Source of the DNA: an uncultured Clostridia bacterium
GTDB taxonomy: Bacteria > Bacillota > Clostridia > Christensenellales > Borkfalkiaceae
Reading direction: 5' to 3'
Length of the DNA: 43,294 bases
Assembly (NCBI GenBank): GCA_947177975.1
Contig: CAMWWH010000003.1
Coordinates: forward strand, 1-43,294
This document shows, piece after piece, positions 17,514 to 27,176 of the stretch. The number at the start of each line of letters is the position of its first letter. Within the stretch, counting starts at the first letter, position 1. The notes under the pieces were generated by a model. It ran no database searches, had not been told where the DNA came from, and saw only the letters and a list, made by a program, of their open reading frames with translations. The position numbers and the translations under genes are program-made.

Positions 17514-18614
17514 ATGCAAAAAAACTATGACGTCGCCGTAATATTCGGCGGAATTTCATCGGAAAACGAGGTGTCCGTAATTACGGGTACGATGGTCTGC
17601 AACGTTCTTTTAAAGGGCGGCAAAAGCGTACTGCCCGTGTATATCGACCACGGCGGCAAGCTGCACGCGGACGAGAAGCTTGCGGACGTATCCATATACA
17701 AAAACGGCGGATTCGAAAAATATCCGCAGTGCGGTTTTTACGGCGGTGGGGTGGTAGTTTTCAACACTCACGGCAAGCCGAAAACCGCCGCGGAGGTCGG
17801 GTGCGTAATCAACTGTTGCCACGGCGGCGCGGGCGAGGGAGGCGCGGTCGCGGGACTGTGCAATATTTTAAATATTCCCGTAGCCTCGGCGGGAATGTTC
17901 GAAAGCGCCGTATTTATGGATAAATATTACACAAAACTTGTGCTTCAGAGTTTGGGCGTAAAAATCGCAAAATACGCTTATTCGCGGCATATTACGGGGG
18001 CAATCGAGGGCGCAAAGGCGCTCGGATACCCCGTAATTGTCAAACCTGCCACTTTGGGCTCAAGTATAGGCATAGCCAAATGCGACGACGAAAAGGAGTT
18101 GAAAGAGGCGCTTATAACCGCGTTCGAGTTAGACGGCGGAGTGCTTATCGAGGAGTACTTTTCACCCATAAAAGAGATAAATTGCGCGGTTTATTGCTCG
18201 AACGGTGTGGCAATAACCTCGCAATGCGAAGAGGTTTCGTCCGACGGCGAGCTGCTTTCCTACGACGATAAGTATTGCGGGGGAGGTAAAAGAAAATTCC
18301 CCGCCGAACTTGAAAGCGAGGTTGCGGAAAGCATAAAAAACGAGACCGCGCGGGTATATTCGGCGCTGAATATGCGGGGTATTGTGCGGTTTGATTACAT
18401 AATATGCGGGGGGCAATGCTATTTAAGTGAGATAAATACGGTGCCCGGCTCGCTTTCGCAGTACTTGTTATCCGACAGCTATAAGAGCTTTTACAAGGTG
18501 CTTTGCTCGGTAATCGAGCAGGCGAAAGCCGATTTTACCGCACATAAAAAGAAGCGGGTAATTTCCACGGGCATTTTAAACGATATAAAACCTAATAAAA
18601 ATATTAAGAAATAA
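17514..18614 (+). CDS. ddl: D-alanine--D-alanine ligase
   Basis: VAVIFGGISSENEVSVITG, PVIVKPATLGSSIGI, FDYIICGGQCYLSEINTVPG; SD GGAGGTG. Confidence 0.95.
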   Translation: MQKNYDVAVIFGGISSENEVSVITGTMVCNVLLKGGKSVLPVYIDHGGKLHADEKLADVSIYKNGGFEKYPQCGFYGGGVVVFNTHGKPKTAAEVGCVINCCHGGAGEGGAVAGLCNILNIPVASAGMFESAVFMDKYYTKLVLQSLGVKIAKYAYSRHITGAIEGAKALGYPVIVKPATLGSSIGIAKCDDEKELKEALITAFELDGGVLIEEYFSPIKEINCAVYCSNGVAITSQCEEVSSDGELLSYDDKYCGGGKRKFPAELESEVAESIKNETARVYSALNMRGIVRFDYIICGGQCYLSEINTVPGSLSQYLLSDSYKSFYKVLCSVIEQAKADFTAHKKKRVISTGILNDIKPNKNIKK

Positions 18615-18617
18615 CGC

Positions 18618-18647
18618 TTGCCACGCTTTGCACTTTTATAGTAAAAT
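18618..18647 (+). promoter_or_regulatory. Promoter for icd: TTGCCA - 18 bp - TAAAAT
   Basis: Sigma-A-like hexamers followed by SD GAGGAAA and ATG 18673. Confidence 0.55.
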
Positions 18648-18672
18648 ATAGAAAAGCAAAGAGGAAAGCAAA

Positions 18673-19878
18673 ATGGAAAAGATAAAGATGACGACGCCGC
18701 TCGTCGAGATGGACGGCGACGAAATGACCCGCGTTCTGTGGAAGTGGATTAAAGAAATTTTAATAGAACCTTACGTCGATTTAAAGACCGAGTATTACGA
18801 TTTGGGTCTACCCGAAAGGGACAGGACCGAAGACAAGGTCACCGAGGACAGCGCTTACGCGACGCTCAGATACGGAGTTGCCGTAAAGTGCGCGACCATA
18901 ACTCCCAACGCACAGAGGGTTGAAGAATACAACCTCAAAAAAATGTGGAAGAGCCCCAACGGCACAATCCGCAAAATTTTGGACGGCACGGTTTTCCGCG
19001 CGCCCATTCTGGTAAAAGGCATAACCCCGTACGTTCCCTCGTGGAAAAAGCCCATAGTTCTCGCCCGCCACGCTTACGGCGATATTTACAACTCGGTCGA
19101 AAGCCGCGTCGAGGCGGGGCAAAGCGCGTATCTCGTCGTCACCGATAAGGACGGTAACGAGGTGGAGCGCAAGCTCATACACGATTTCAGAGGCGACGGC
19201 ATTATTCAGGGCGTGCACAATCTCGACAAGTCGATAGCGGCGTTTGCGCGCAGCTGTTTCAAATACGCGCTGGAGAATAAAATCCCTATGTGGCTGGGCG
19301 CGAAAGACACCATTTCCAAGACGTACGACCACCGCTTCAAGGATATCTTCGCCGAGATTTACGAGAGGGAGTACAAGACCGACTTCGAGGCGGCGGGCAT
19401 CTATTATATGTACACTTTAATTGACGACATCGTTGCGCGCATAGTGCGTTCGGAGGGCGGAGTTCTGTGGGTATGCAAGAACTACGACGGCGACGTCATG
19501 AGCGATATGGTCGCAACCGCTTACGGCTCTTTGGGTATGATGAGTTCGGTGCTCGTTTCGCCCGACGGCAAGTACGAGTTCGAGGCGGCGCACGGCACGG
19601 TCACGCGGCATTATTACAGGTGGCGCGATGGCGAGAGCACTTCGACCAACTCGGTTGCAACGATATGGGCTTGGACGGGCGCGCTTGCAAAACGTGGCGA
19701 GCTGGACGAAATTCCCGAGCTTGTCGACTTTGCAAAGAAGCTTGAAAGAGCCACAATCGAAACAATCGAGAGCGGCTATATGACGGGCGATTTAATTCCT
19801 TTGTTCAAGCGCGAGGGGATAACTCCCGTCAAGCTCGACAGCGAAGGCTTTTTAAGAAAGATTGCCGAGAAGCTTTAA
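18673..19878 (+). CDS. icd: NADP-dependent isocitrate dehydrogenase, eukaryotic-like homodimeric type
   Basis: [56 protein letters not shown]. Confidence 0.95.
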   Translation: MEKIKMTTPLVEMDGDEMTRVLWKWIKEILIEPYVDLKTEYYDLGLPERDRTEDKVTEDSAYATLRYGVAVKCATITPNAQRVEEYNLKKMWKSPNGTIRKILDGTVFRAPILVKGITPYVPSWKKPIVLARHAYGDIYNSVESRVEAGQSAYLVVTDKDGNEVERKLIHDFRGDGIIQGVHNLDKSIAAFARSCFKYALENKIPMWLGAKDTISKTYDHRFKDIFAEIYEREYKTDFEAAGIYYMYTLIDDIVARIVRSEGGVLWVCKNYDGDVMSDMVATAYGSLGMMSSVLVSPDGKYEFEAAHGTVTRHYYRWRDGESTSTNSVATIWAWTGALAKRGELDEIPELVDFAKKLERATIETIESGYMTGDLIPLFKREGITPVKLDSEGFLRKIAEKL

Positions 19879-19882
19879 CGAT

Positions 19883-20494
19883 ATGCCGAAATCCGAAATA
19901 AGAGAGAAGACAGAGTTCAGGGAAAATTGCGAGTACCGTTTTGTCGAAGCTATCGGCGGCGGGCTCGGGGCACTTGTGTTTCTCTGCGCGGCGGTGCTTT
20001 TGGTGCTGTATCTCGTCTACCGTGACGTAGACACGAGTGCGGTGGTCGGTATAATAATATCGCTGATTTTCACGATTATTCTGGAAATTGCCTGCGTGAA
20101 AATGTTTATTGCGGGGCTGAACGAGTTTTATAACCACGGTAAAACGGGGCTTGTCATCGACGAGTACGGCGTGCAGATTGCAGTGCGCACCGGACTTTTC
20201 AAGCGGGAACTGGTTTTCGTGCCATATTCGGATATGCAGAAGTTCTGCGTTTACAGGGACAGGTGGGAGCATTACCACGGTGACCCGTACAAGGATATAG
20301 ACCTTAGTTTAAAGCCGTATAAAGTAACCGTTTTGAAAAAGGGGTGGATAACCTTTTGCGATTTGTGCGGCAACGAATATTCGATGCACATAAAGGAGTG
20401 TATGGAGGCGGGAGCGCAGATTACGGTGCACCTCGACGAAAGCCAGATTAACCGCGGTATAAGCGATATCCGCAAAGGCAGAAAAAGAAAGTAA
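19883..20494 (+). CDS. Membrane protein, possible PH-like C-terminal domain
   Basis: Two TM segments then a beta-rich soluble segment; start at 19883 just after icd. Confidence 0.65.
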   Translation: MPKSEIREKTEFRENCEYRFVEAIGGGLGALVFLCAAVLLVLYLVYRDVDTSAVVGIIISLIFTIILEIACVKMFIAGLNEFYNHGKTGLVIDEYGVQIAVRTGLFKRELVFVPYSDMQKFCVYRDRWEHYHGDPYKDIDLSLKPYKVTVLKKGWITFCDLCGNEYSMHIKECMEAGAQITVHLDESQINRGISDIRKGRKRK

Positions 20495-20503
20495 ATAAAA
20501 TAA

Positions 20504-20535
20504 GCCCCGCGGCGCAAGCGCCGCGGGGCGTTTCT
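20504..20535. terminator. Bidirectional terminator between convergent genes
   Basis: GCCCCGCGGCG-CAAG-CGCCGCGGGGC, perfect 11-bp stem between convergent stops. Confidence 0.9.
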
Positions 20536-21720
20536 TTACTCGTTTCCGGCTTTGAAATTATACACGGGTTTTATTATTTTTTCTATCTCGACGGTGGGAG
20601 AGATGAGCCCGATTATTTCGTCCATAGGCTTGTAAGCCATAGGCGATTCGTCAATCGTCGCTTCGGTGGCGGTGGTAGTGTACACGCCGCGCATTTCCTC
20701 TTTGAATTCCTGCTCGGTAAAAAGCAGCTTCGCCTCGCTGCGCTTTAAGAGCCTCCCCGCGCCGTGGGGTGCGGAATTGTTCCAGTCGGGGTTGCCCTTG
20801 CCGCGCGCAATAACGCAGCCGTCGCGCATATTCATGGGTATCAGCACGCGCTGTCCCGCGTGCGCGGGGATTGCGCCTTTTCGGATAACGTTGTCGTCGT
20901 CGATAAAGTTATGCACGGTCTCGAAGCTTTCGCTGCGGTAAATTTTCAGGAATTTCAATATATCGTCAGCCATCTTTCTGCGGCTCAAAACGGCAAACTT
21001 CTGACAGATACGTAAATCGTGCATATAGTCCTGCATATGTTTGCCCTCGAGGTAGCAAAGCTCGGCGGGAATCTTGGTTTTATGCGCGTATTTTGCGTTG
21101 ACCTCGGCAATTGCCTCGGGGATATCCCCTTGCTTACCGCTGTTTTTCAGCTTTTCCGTGACCGCCGCGCGTTCCTCTTCGGCGCAGAATTTACAGTCGT
21201 TTACGGCAAGCTTCTGATAGATTTTCGCCACCTGCAACCCTAAATTCCGCGAGCCGCTGTGAATAACTAAATAGCCGTTGCCGTCGTCGTCGCGGTCAAT
21301 TTCTATAAAATGGTTGCCGCCGCCCAGCGTGCCCAAAGAGCCGTACAGTCTGTCGAAGTCGCGCAAGTCCTTAAAGCAGTATAACTGTTTAATGAGGTCT
21401 ACGCCGTTGAATTCTTTTCGGCACGCCGTACCGCTGGGTATCTTGGCTTTGATAAATTTGTCAAGCTCTTCGAGAGAAAAATCCGCCTTGCCGAGCTCGA
21501 CGGTCAGCATACCGCAGCCCAAGTCGACGCCTAAAACGTTGGGGATAATCTTGTCGGTCAGTTGCGCGGTAAAGCCGACAACGCAACCCGTGCCCGCATG
21601 CACATCGGGCATAATTCTCACCCGCGACCCCGCAAAGGGGGGCTGGGCAATCAGCGTATAAATCTGGTTGACCGCCTCGGGCTCTATATTTTCAGTAAAA
21701 ATCTGCAAATCGTAATTCAT
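20536..21720 (-). CDS. rtcB: RNA-splicing ligase RtcB
   Basis: GVDLGCGM, GTLGGGNHFIEIDRD, VIHSGSRNLG, NNSAPHGAGRLL. Confidence 0.95.
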   Translation of the reverse strand: MNYDLQIFTENIEPEAVNQIYTLIAQPPFAGSRVRIMPDVHAGTGCVVGFTAQLTDKIIPNVLGVDLGCGMLTVELGKADFSLEELDKFIKAKIPSGTACRKEFNGVDLIKQLYCFKDLRDFDRLYGSLGTLGGGNHFIEIDRDDDGNGYLVIHSGSRNLGLQVAKIYQKLAVNDCKFCAEEERAAVTEKLKNSGKQGDIPEAIAEVNAKYAHKTKIPAELCYLEGKHMQDYMHDLRICQKFAVLSRRKMADDILKFLKIYRSESFETVHNFIDDDNVIRKGAIPAHAGQRVLIPMNMRDGCVIARGKGNPDWNNSAPHGAGRLLKRSEAKLLFTEQEFKEEMRGVYTTTATEATIDESPMAYKPMDEIIGLISPTVEIEKIIKPVYNFKAGNE

Positions 21721-21771
21721 AATCTCACCTTATCGACATTATGATAACATTCGCAGTTTTATAATGTCAAT

Positions 21772-22596
21772 TTATTTGTTAAGCACCTTTTCGAAGTTGA
21801 CGCCGTAGAAGTGAGCGCGGTCTGTGTTTTTAAGACAGTCGATAACAAACCGACTTGCCAAACTGCAGCTGTCGGAAAGCGATTTCCCGCCAAGATAGCT
21901 TGCTGTAAAGACGGATGCGAAAATATCGCCTGTGCCGTGCCGCTTTTCGGGCAGCTTTTCAAGCAGAACGTATGTGCCCTTGCGGGTGGGTTTTTTTGCG
22001 CGCATTATTTCGGTCAGAATGTATTCGCCTATATAGCCGCCACTTTCTACACCCGTAATAATAACCGTCTTGCCCGTCATTTCAAAAAGCTTGTTTGCAA
22101 GCTCTTTAATATACTCGTCGCCTTGCTCTTCGCGGTATTCCGTTTCGGTTAAAAAGCAAGCCTCGGTGACATTGGGCAGAATAATGTCCGCGCGCTTTAT
22201 AAGCTTTCGCATTTCGGCAACGTAGTTTAAGTCGAACCCGCCGTAAAGCTTGCCGTTGTCGGCAAACACGGGGTCGATAATAACCGGCGCGCCGTCCTCC
22301 GAAAATTCGTCGAAGCACTTTTCAGCCAGTGCCATAAGCTCGGCTTTGCCTAAATAGCCCAAAAGGAACGCGTCGAATTTGATATTGTTGTTCTTCCAGT
22401 TCTCGTAGATTACGGGTATTTCGGGGGTGAGGTCGAGGTAGCTCCAGCCCTTGAACATAGTGTGGTTTGAAAGCACCGCCGTGGGCAGTACGCACGTCTC
22501 TATTCCGTAGCGCGAGAGTATGGGTAGCGCAACGGTCAGTGAGCACTGTCCTACGCACGATAAATCCTGCATAGTCAAAATTCTTTTGGTTTTCAT
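21772..22596 (-). CDS. Pyridoxal/pyridoxamine kinase (PfkB/ribokinase fold)
   Basis: RILTMQDLSCVGQCSLTVALPILSRYG, HTMFKGWSYLDL, DPVFADNGKLY, LLEKLPEKRHGTGDIFASVF; SD GAGGAAG precedes the ATG at 22596 rather than the ORF-track start. Confidence 0.9.
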   Translation of the reverse strand: MKTKRILTMQDLSCVGQCSLTVALPILSRYGIETCVLPTAVLSNHTMFKGWSYLDLTPEIPVIYENWKNNNIKFDAFLLGYLGKAELMALAEKCFDEFSEDGAPVIIDPVFADNGKLYGGFDLNYVAEMRKLIKRADIILPNVTEACFLTETEYREEQGDEYIKELANKLFEMTGKTVIITGVESGGYIGEYILTEIMRAKKPTRKGTYVLLEKLPEKRHGTGDIFASVFTASYLGGKSLSDSCSLASRFVIDCLKNTDRAHFYGVNFEKVLNK

Positions 22597-22632
22597 AATT
22601 TCTTCCTCGTTGTTTGACATTATAAGGTAATA

Positions 22633-22674
22633 TTGATATTATTAAAATATCCAAATCAGATATTTTTGATAGTA
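22633..22674. promoter_or_regulatory. Candidate MocR/PdxR operator in the divergent intergenic region
   Basis: TTGATATTA (22633-22641) and TTGATAGTA (22666-22674) as direct repeats 33 bp apart; also GATATT-ATTAA-AATATC. Confidence 0.4.
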
Positions 22675-22681
22675 CCAGATT

Positions 22682-24052
22682 ATGTTGACCTACGACCTTT
22701 CCGAAAAGAATAAATATTACGATTTGTACCGTGCGATACGCGGCGATATTTTAAGCGGCAATTTAAAGCACGGCGACAAACTGCCGTCCAAGCGCAGCTT
22801 AGCCGAGCACCTTGGAGTAAGCGTTATCACCGTGCAGACGGCGTACGAACAGCTACTTGCCGAGGGATATATCCAAAGCGAACAGCGGCGGGGCTACTTC
22901 GTCGCCGAGGTCAACCCGCAGAGCGAACTATTATATTCGCCGTTAACGCACGTTGAAGAGCGGGAGGAACGCTATGATTTAGACCTCTGCTCCGGTCGTG
23001 CGCCTGTAAAATTGTTCCCCTTTTCGACTTGGTCTAAGCTTATGCGCGAGACTCTTTCCGAGGAGGGCGACCACCTTTTGGAGCGCGTTCCGTGCGACGG
23101 CGATTTTGCGCTTAAAGAGGCAATCGCGGCGTATCTGTACCGTTTTCGCGGGTTCAAGGTGGACGCGCGGCACATAGTTATAGGCGCGGGCGCGGAGTAT
23201 CTGTACGGAGTTATAGTTCAGCTACTTGGCAGGGAAAAACCGTACGCGGTGGAAAACCCCGCCTATGCGCGAGTGCCTCAAACCTACGCTTTGAACGGAG
23301 CAAAATGCAAGTATATTGCCGTGGACGGCTGCGGGGTAAAGGTGGACGAGGTGGAAAAGAGCGGCGCGTGCGCACTGCACATATCGCCCTCGCACCAATA
23401 CCCCACGGGCGCGGTTATGCCCGCGGCAAACCGCTCGAAGCTTTTAGCCTGGGCGCAGGATGAGAGCGCGTATATAATAGAGGACGACTACGACAGCGAA
23501 TTCCGCTTATTCGGCAAACCGTTGCAGACGATGGCGGGTATGAACGGCGAAAGAGTGATATATTTAAACACCTTTTCCAAGACGCTCGCGCCGTCGCTGA
23601 GAATGGGTTATATGGTGTTACCCCCCCGACTATACGCCGATTACCGCAGATTATTCGGCAATTCGGCGAACGTCGTGCCGCTGTTCGAGCAGAAAACTCT
23701 TGCGAAAATGTTAGACGGCGGTTACTTCGAAAGGCACGTCAACAGATTGCGCAATTATTACCGCACCGTTCGCGCAAAGCTTTTGGAAATAATAGAAAAA
23801 TTGCCCTTCGAAAAGGAGATAATAGAAACGGGCGGGGGGTTGCACCTGACCGTGCGGTTGCCGTCGTTTGAGAGCGACGAGGAAATCAAGGCGACGGCGA
23901 AAAAGCGGGGAATAAAGATAAAGTGCGTGTCCGACTATCTTTCCGCGCCCGATGAGCAGTACGACCGCGTTGCCGTGATCAACTATTCGAGCGTGGAAGA
24001 GGAAGCTTTATCCACACTTTGTAGACAACTTTCCACACATAATTCCTTGTAA
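22682..24052 (+). CDS. MocR/PdxR-like regulator (GntR wHTH + aminotransferase-like domain)
   Basis: LYRAIRGDILSGNLKHGDKLPSKRSLAEHLGVSVITVQTAYEQLLAEGYI; SPSHQYPTGAVMP, EDDYDSEFR, YLNTFSKTLAPSLRMGYMVLP. Confidence 0.94.
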   Translation: MLTYDLSEKNKYYDLYRAIRGDILSGNLKHGDKLPSKRSLAEHLGVSVITVQTAYEQLLAEGYIQSEQRRGYFVAEVNPQSELLYSPLTHVEEREERYDLDLCSGRAPVKLFPFSTWSKLMRETLSEEGDHLLERVPCDGDFALKEAIAAYLYRFRGFKVDARHIVIGAGAEYLYGVIVQLLGREKPYAVENPAYARVPQTYALNGAKCKYIAVDGCGVKVDEVEKSGACALHISPSHQYPTGAVMPAANRSKLLAWAQDESAYIIEDDYDSEFRLFGKPLQTMAGMNGERVIYLNTFSKTLAPSLRMGYMVLPPRLYADYRRLFGNSANVVPLFEQKTLAKMLDGGYFERHVNRLRNYYRTVRAKLLEIIEKLPFEKEIIETGGGLHLTVRLPSFESDEEIKATAKKRGIKIKCVSDYLSAPDEQYDRVAVINYSSVEEEALSTLCRQLSTHNSL

Positions 24053-24099
24053 AACCGTTCGTTGTAATGTAGAATTTTAAGCGTTGAGAGGTAAAAATT

Positions 24100-25632
24100 A
24101 TGAAACAGACCACGGGTGAATTTCTTGAAACGCTTAGAAAGGCTAGCGGATTTACACAGCTCGAAGTTGCCGAAAAGTTAGGCGTTTCCAACCGCACGGT
24201 ATCGAGTTGGGAAACCGACCGCACCGCGCCCGACCTTCTGATACTGCCCGCAATCGCCGATTTGTACGGCGTTACGGTGGACGAGATTCTGCGCGGCGAA
24301 AGAAGAGCGGCGGTTGAGCGCGGCGAGGAAATTTCGGAAAAAGCCAAGCGTGATTTGCGCAAAAGACGGTACGCCAAATACGGAACGAGGCGCGCGTTCT
24401 GTCTGGGCTTCGGGCTTTTGGGCAGTCTGATATTTCTTGCCGCGTGCGCGGTTATGCTGTATTCTTCCGCACCGCTTTGGCTGTCGGTTGTTTTAATGGT
24501 TTTGGGCGCGGGCGGGTGCATATCGTGCGTGATACTGCTTGCGTGCTTTGCCTTTTCGGCGGAGCGTAGCGAGGGAATTGTTCTCAAAGAGGACTACACC
24601 GAGGAAAACAAGCCGTATATTCAGTGCGTCCGTTGTAGTGTGTCAAAATCGCTTTTTTGGCTTTCGTTGCCGCATATTGCGGGGGTAATCGTCTTTTTAG
24701 TAGTGTTTTTCGCTATGGGATACTACGATTACTCGGTTACGGTCGGTAACGTTAACATACATTTGGACTACACAACGCCTACCGTAACGCTGGTTTGCCT
24801 TAACGCGGTATTCGCGCTCGCATTTATAATTTCGGGGATTGTTTTAAACCTTACGGGCATTTTTGGTCTGGGTACTGACGAGCAGAAGTCGGCGGTAAAA
24901 GCCAACGGTAAACTGCTCGGCAAAATATGCGGCTTCGGCGCAATCCCCGTCGCAATCGCGTTTGTGCTTATGATTGTGTTCTGTTCGGTTTTGCCGAGGG
25001 AAACCACAGAAATTTATTTCGAAACAAAGAGCAAGGAAGAGTTATATAGATTATTTCAGACTTTCAAAACGGAAGAAATTACCGCCGAGCAAGAGGACGG
25101 AAGCGTGCAAACGCTCGTGCCCGCGGGCGAGTACTATTTAAACTTTCAAAGCGAAAGTTGCGTGTCGCTGAGGGATAGCGACGGAAGTTATTATAACGTG
25201 CATAATTATTACGACCTCGGCAACGGCTTTTACGGAAGGCACTATTTGTACGGCGGGTGGACTCTTTACCATCTCGACTACGGTATAAGCGCCGAGGATT
25301 TAGTAAGCGAAGAAGTGTACTGGAATTATTTAGTCTATATCGGGTCTTGCAACGACGAAATTTATTTATACGAGTATGGCAAATATGCGGTAAACGTTGC
25401 TTATCCGTCTTCGTTTGTGAGCGAATTCGAAGTAGTCGACACCGTCGGAACACAAACAATCAGGGATTTGGTTTACTATGAAGATAAAGATTTATACCGT
25501 TACGAAACGTATTATTATTGCGATTTGTCTATGACTTTCGCCGTAGTGTTCTGGAGCGTTGTCGGCGCGACGGTCATTGCGGGAACGATTTCGTATTTTG
25601 TAAAGAGAAAGAAAACGGAATATTCATTTTAA
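24100..25632 (+). CDS. XRE-type HTH membrane protein with Tyr-rich C-terminal ectodomain-like region
   Basis: TGEFLETLRKASGFTQLEVAEKLGVSNRTVSSWETDRTAPD followed by several TM helices, a soluble region of about 180 aa and a terminal TM. Confidence 0.8.
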   Translation: MKQTTGEFLETLRKASGFTQLEVAEKLGVSNRTVSSWETDRTAPDLLILPAIADLYGVTVDEILRGERRAAVERGEEISEKAKRDLRKRRYAKYGTRRAFCLGFGLLGSLIFLAACAVMLYSSAPLWLSVVLMVLGAGGCISCVILLACFAFSAERSEGIVLKEDYTEENKPYIQCVRCSVSKSLFWLSLPHIAGVIVFLVVFFAMGYYDYSVTVGNVNIHLDYTTPTVTLVCLNAVFALAFIISGIVLNLTGIFGLGTDEQKSAVKANGKLLGKICGFGAIPVAIAFVLMIVFCSVLPRETTEIYFETKSKEELYRLFQTFKTEEITAEQEDGSVQTLVPAGEYYLNFQSESCVSLRDSDGSYYNVHNYYDLGNGFYGRHYLYGGWTLYHLDYGISAEDLVSEEVYWNYLVYIGSCNDEIYLYEYGKYAVNVAYPSSFVSEFEVVDTVGTQTIRDLVYYEDKDLYRYETYYYCDLSMTFAVVFWSVVGATVIAGTISYFVKRKKTEYSF

Positions 25633-25646
25633 ATAAAGGTGAAATT

Positions 25647-26072
25647 ATGAAGCTTAATTTCGAGCTTGTGCCCGACAGCTGCTGGTATTCGAATCTCAGA
25701 AGCGAACTGCCGCAGGAGGTATGGGATAAAATAAGAAAAAAGGCGTACGCGCGTGCGGGCGGGAAATGCATGATTTGCGGCGCGCCGACTTCGCGGCTCG
25801 AAGCTCACGAACAGTGGGAGTACGACGATAAAAACGGAGTTCAGCGATTAAAGAACGTCGTTGCAATCTGCCGTCCCTGTCACGAGGTTATTCATATCGG
25901 CAGAACGCAGCTAATGGGCAGGGAGCGCGAAGCAAGCGAACACTTTATGAAGGTCAACGGTTGCACTTACGCGGAGTACAGAAAAGCTCTCGGCGAGGCT
26001 AATGAAAAGCACCGCGAGAGAAGCCGTCGCGAATGGCAGCTCGACGTTTCGGAATTGCCGAAATTTATGTAA
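25647..26072 (+). CDS. HNH endonuclease-like protein
   Basis: GGKCMICGAPTSRLEAHEQWEYDDKNGVQRLKNVVAICRPCHEVIH; SD AAAGGTG before ATG 25647; the ORF-track start at 25518 lies in the upstream CDS. Confidence 0.82.
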   Translation: MKLNFELVPDSCWYSNLRSELPQEVWDKIRKKAYARAGGKCMICGAPTSRLEAHEQWEYDDKNGVQRLKNVVAICRPCHEVIHIGRTQLMGREREASEHFMKVNGCTYAEYRKALGEANEKHRERSRREWQLDVSELPKFM

Positions 26073-26079
26073 ATAAAAA

Positions 26080-26113
26080 AAGCCGCCCGCGGAAAAATTT
26101 CCGCGGGCGGCTT
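26080..26113. terminator. Bidirectional terminator
   Basis: AAGCCGCCCGCGGAAA-AA-TTTCCGCGGGCGGCTT, 16-bp perfect stem between convergent genes. Confidence 0.92.
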
Positions 26114-26124
26114 CTTTCAAATTT

Positions 26125-27018
26125 TCATTCTGCTGCTTCTTTGAGCTTTTTGCCTTCGAGGGTCCGCTTAATTGCGGCGAAGGGAAGTATGAATACAGCC
26201 GCAACGGGCGTGAATAATAAACCGAAGAGGAATACTAATACCGAAAGTATCGCGCCTAAAATCGCGCCGCCGATTTTTACCAACAAAAGAAATATAAGTC
26301 CGTCCAAATCGAGAGTAAAGATAACGCCCGGCATTCTGAACGATTTCAGAAAGAAGAAGAAAATGTCGGTTACTACGCTGTCCTCCCAGAATACCTGTAT
26401 GCCGAAAGCAGTCCAGCCGACAAATACCCCGACCGCCAGAAGCGCCGCCGCCCACAGCGGGTCGAGCTTGACTATTACCATAAACAATATACAAAACAGC
26501 AATGTTGCGCCCGCGCCGATAAGCGGTCCGAATATTACCGACCTCTTGTTTTGCCTTTTATAGTCGTAGTATTCCGAAACGTGCGATGCGTGTATGCGCT
26601 TTTTATTGCAGTCGTTGCAGTAAATGTGCTGCATACTGCGCCCGCCGCCCGTGACTACGTATTCGCCCGGACCTACGGGCTTTTTGCAGTCCTCGCAGTA
26701 ACCGTTTATTATCTTCTGTTCCACAACCGTTTCCCTCACGACCTGCGGAGCGGGCGCGGGAGCAAGTGCGGGCGCGGGCGTTTCGACGGCGGCTGTCGCC
26801 GCGGTTTCGTCCGCGGGCGGAGTGTTGCCCAAAAGCTCGTCGGTGGAAATTTTGAAAATTTCGCACAGCTTTATTATAGTGGAGGCGTCGGGTTCCGTCT
26901 GACCGTTTTCCCATTTGGATACGGCCTGCGCCGAAACGTTGAGCTTGTCGCCCAGCTCTTTCTGCGTCATACTCAGTTTTTTGCGTTGCTCGGTAATCGT
27001 CTGTCCTAAGTTTTCCAT
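26125..27018 (-). CDS. XRE-family regulator fused to Pro/Ala linker, zinc-binding segment and TM region
   Basis: ENLGQTITEQRKKLSMTQKELGDKLNVSAQAVSKWENGQTEPD; PAPALAPAPAP linker; CEDC...CNDC; C-terminal TM helices. Confidence 0.82.
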   Translation of the reverse strand: MENLGQTITEQRKKLSMTQKELGDKLNVSAQAVSKWENGQTEPDASTIIKLCEIFKISTDELLGNTPPADETAATAAVETPAPALAPAPAPQVVRETVVEQKIINGYCEDCKKPVGPGEYVVTGGGRSMQHIYCNDCNKKRIHASHVSEYYDYKRQNKRSVIFGPLIGAGATLLFCILFMVIVKLDPLWAAALLAVGVFVGWTAFGIQVFWEDSVVTDIFFFFLKSFRMPGVIFTLDLDGLIFLLLVKIGGAILGAILSVLVFLFGLLFTPVAAVFILPFAAIKRTLEGKKLKEAAE

Positions 27019-27146
27019 TTTCTTCTCCTGTCATAACTCACGCGGAGTACGCAAGTGCCGCGTGTTTCGTAATTTATTATAACATTTAAACTTGCGGTTG
27101 TATAATTTTTACGCTCAACCAAAAGTTGAATTTTATATAAAAAAGG

Positions 27147-27176
27147 TTGATATGCGCTTTTTTTTATCATTATAAC
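27147..27176 (+). promoter_or_regulatory. nrdD distal promoter P1: TTGATA - 18 bp - TATAAC
   Basis: 27147-27152 and 27171-27176. Confidence 0.45.

Noticed and set aside
25518-25646. Upstream extension of the HNH ORF
   Set aside because: Lies out of frame inside the preceding XRE-TM CDS; the true start with SD is ATG 25647.
26551-27009. 152-aa plus-strand ORF antisense to the XRE-membrane gene
   Set aside because: The - strand reading has a clear HTH, linker and TM segments; the + strand translation looks random.
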